From positions 53,450,621 through 53,514,620 of the forward strand of contig OY757939.1 in the NCBI GenBank assembly GCA_963585895.1: DNA of 64,000 nt, given 5' to 3'. The notes below the pieces were generated by a model. That model searched no databases and had not been told where the DNA came from. It saw nothing but the letters and a program-made list of their open reading frames with translations. The stretch comes from Sepioteuthis lessoniana. Lineage: Eukaryota > Mollusca > Cephalopoda > Myopsida > Loliginidae. The position numbers and the translations under genes were made by a program. Shown here piece after piece: positions 63,143-64,000 of the stretch (within the stretch, counting starts at the first letter, position 1; each line of letters starts with the position of its first letter).

Positions 63143-63419
63143 AACCCTCTGCATGAGCAGTGACATGAGGTCAATTTATTAAGTACAGTTTAAAAGCTTT
63201 GAATGCAGAGTTTTCCTTCTCCTTCACTGGTTGCCATACCAAAGCAAAAGAGCCCAGTCTGCTCTACTATTTGCTTATAGTTGGAGGGAAGACATTTAGA
63301 TTCATACCTTTCCCAAGGGTATTAGCAAATGCAAACAACCTAGTCCAGGATTTGAACTTGAATTGCCATGTTCATTTCCAACAACAAAAGCCATTACACC
63401 ATGGGCACCTTCATATATG

Positions 63420-63650
63420 CCATACATTGATACCAAATAACTGTGTGCAAACAAATAATTATAAAACACAAACACAATGAAATTTAAAAAAAAATGATTA
63501 AGAATATAAATAGTTATATTGAAAATATAAGTAGTTATGTCAAAAATATAAATAGTTATGATTATAATAAAATATTCATAAATCAATTCCAGCTTTAAAT
63601 AACCCATAAGGGGTTGATGTGCTGTTAAATAAACTAAACTAAAGAATAAT
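63420..63650 (+). repeat. SINE-D body and variant tail
   Basis: AACTGTGTGCAAACAAATAA body, tail variant TTTAAATAACCCATAAGGGG and TTAAATAAACTAAACTAAAG. Confidence 0.65.
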
Positions 63651-63654
63651 AACC

Positions 63655-63930
63655 GTATGTCACGTGTACTTCTTGTAGCACTTGCCATACAAAAAAGTAA
63701 TTTGCAATTTGCTTGTAAAGTTCACTCCACCCAATTACATCATAATCATCCAACCTGTCTCTTTATTTTATTATGAAAGGAGCAGATAAATAGTTAATAC
63801 TTACAATAAATTGTAACTATCAGTTGTAATATATATATAGATTTCCTTCTTGCAGTTGCGTATCAATGATTATATAGGCAATCAGAGAGAGAGAGAGAGA
63901 GAGAGAAATAGTTGTATTGGTGTATATATG
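63655..63930. other. Unassigned interval with (GA)n
   Basis: (TA)n at 63828 and (GA)n at 63884-63906. Nothing else was recognised. Confidence 0.4.
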
Positions 63931-63934
63931 GATT

Positions 63935-64000
63935 GGTTTAATTCCATTCTTGTAGGAGAATAGTAGTGGTACTATTTAATCCATAGCTTGGGGATGGGGA
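63935..64000 (-). repeat. SINE-B copy cut by window end
   Basis: ATTCCATTCTTGTAGGAGAA and GGTACTATTTAATCCATAGC. The tRNA-like head lies beyond the window. Confidence 0.65.

Larger units (their letters stand above)
62400..63413 (-). repeat. SINE-A split by a SINE-D insertion
   Basis: 3' end at 62400-62426 (ATTTACCAACCCCTCTGCA) and the rest at 63143-63413 (GACATGAGGTCAATTTATTA to head CATTACACCATGGGCACC). The intervening SINE-D duplicated about 14 bp (CCCTCTGCATGA core). Confidence 0.85.

Overview
This 64 kb window is AT-rich animal DNA made almost entirely of interspersed repeats. I find no host protein-coding gene with a supportable exon structure, no rRNA and no free-standing tRNA gene. Several tRNA-derived SINE families, RTE-like LINEs ending in (GAT)n, mariner and Tc1 relics and long TA/CA/CT/GATA microsatellites point to an invertebrate, probably a mollusc and most likely a cephalopod. 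That assignment is inference from repeat content, not from a marker gene.

Family names used below are local labels. SINE-A, SINE-B, SINE-C, SINE-D and SINE-E have different tRNA-like heads. SINE-B and SINE-D share one 3' tail, a potential hairpin read TGGCAT..AACC..GGTT..ATGCCA followed by (CCAAA)n. LINE-R is an RTE-like non-LTR retrotransposon with an ATG/GAT tail. LINE-Z is a second LINE whose ORF ends in a CCHC-like finger and a conserved C-terminal block.

Layout. 0-2 kb: SINE-D and two LTR fossils. 3.7-7.1 kb: four LINE-Z fragments in one orientation, nested with SINEs. 7.5-11.8 kb: SINEs, two solo LTRs and a DD37D transposon. 12-14 kb: minisatellite and mariner copy 1. 15-20 kb: LINE-R pieces, one solo LTR, a foldback repeat and a long TA tract. 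20-26 kb: SINE-D, the largest solo LTR with an internal tandem array, and SINE insertions with clear target duplications. 26-31 kb: mariner copy 2 and LINE-R copies. 31-37 kb: a short mariner-like element, two large inverted repeats and a 28-bp minisatellite. 37-43 kb: mariner copies 3 and 4, a second DD37D copy and a polypyrimidine tract. 43-49 kb: SINE-D tails in tandem and an LTR split by a Tc1 element. 49.6-50.7 kb: a foreign-looking bacterial gene fragment beside a 200-N gap. 50.8-64 kb: LINE-R copies, mariner copy 5, two solo LTRs, an alternating minisatellite and a three-level SINE nest.

The most anomalous object is the partial open frame at 49628-50545 (minus). It has balanced base composition and resembles the C-terminal part of a bacterial membrane-anchored TIR-like protein. 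It meets a SINE on one side and an assembly gap on the other, so contamination or mis-scaffolding is likelier than transfer. The most interesting native signals are a non-autonomous mariner family whose shared internal-deletion junction carries TTAGGG repeats, and a population of solo LTRs with 4-bp target duplications and no internal region anywhere in the window.
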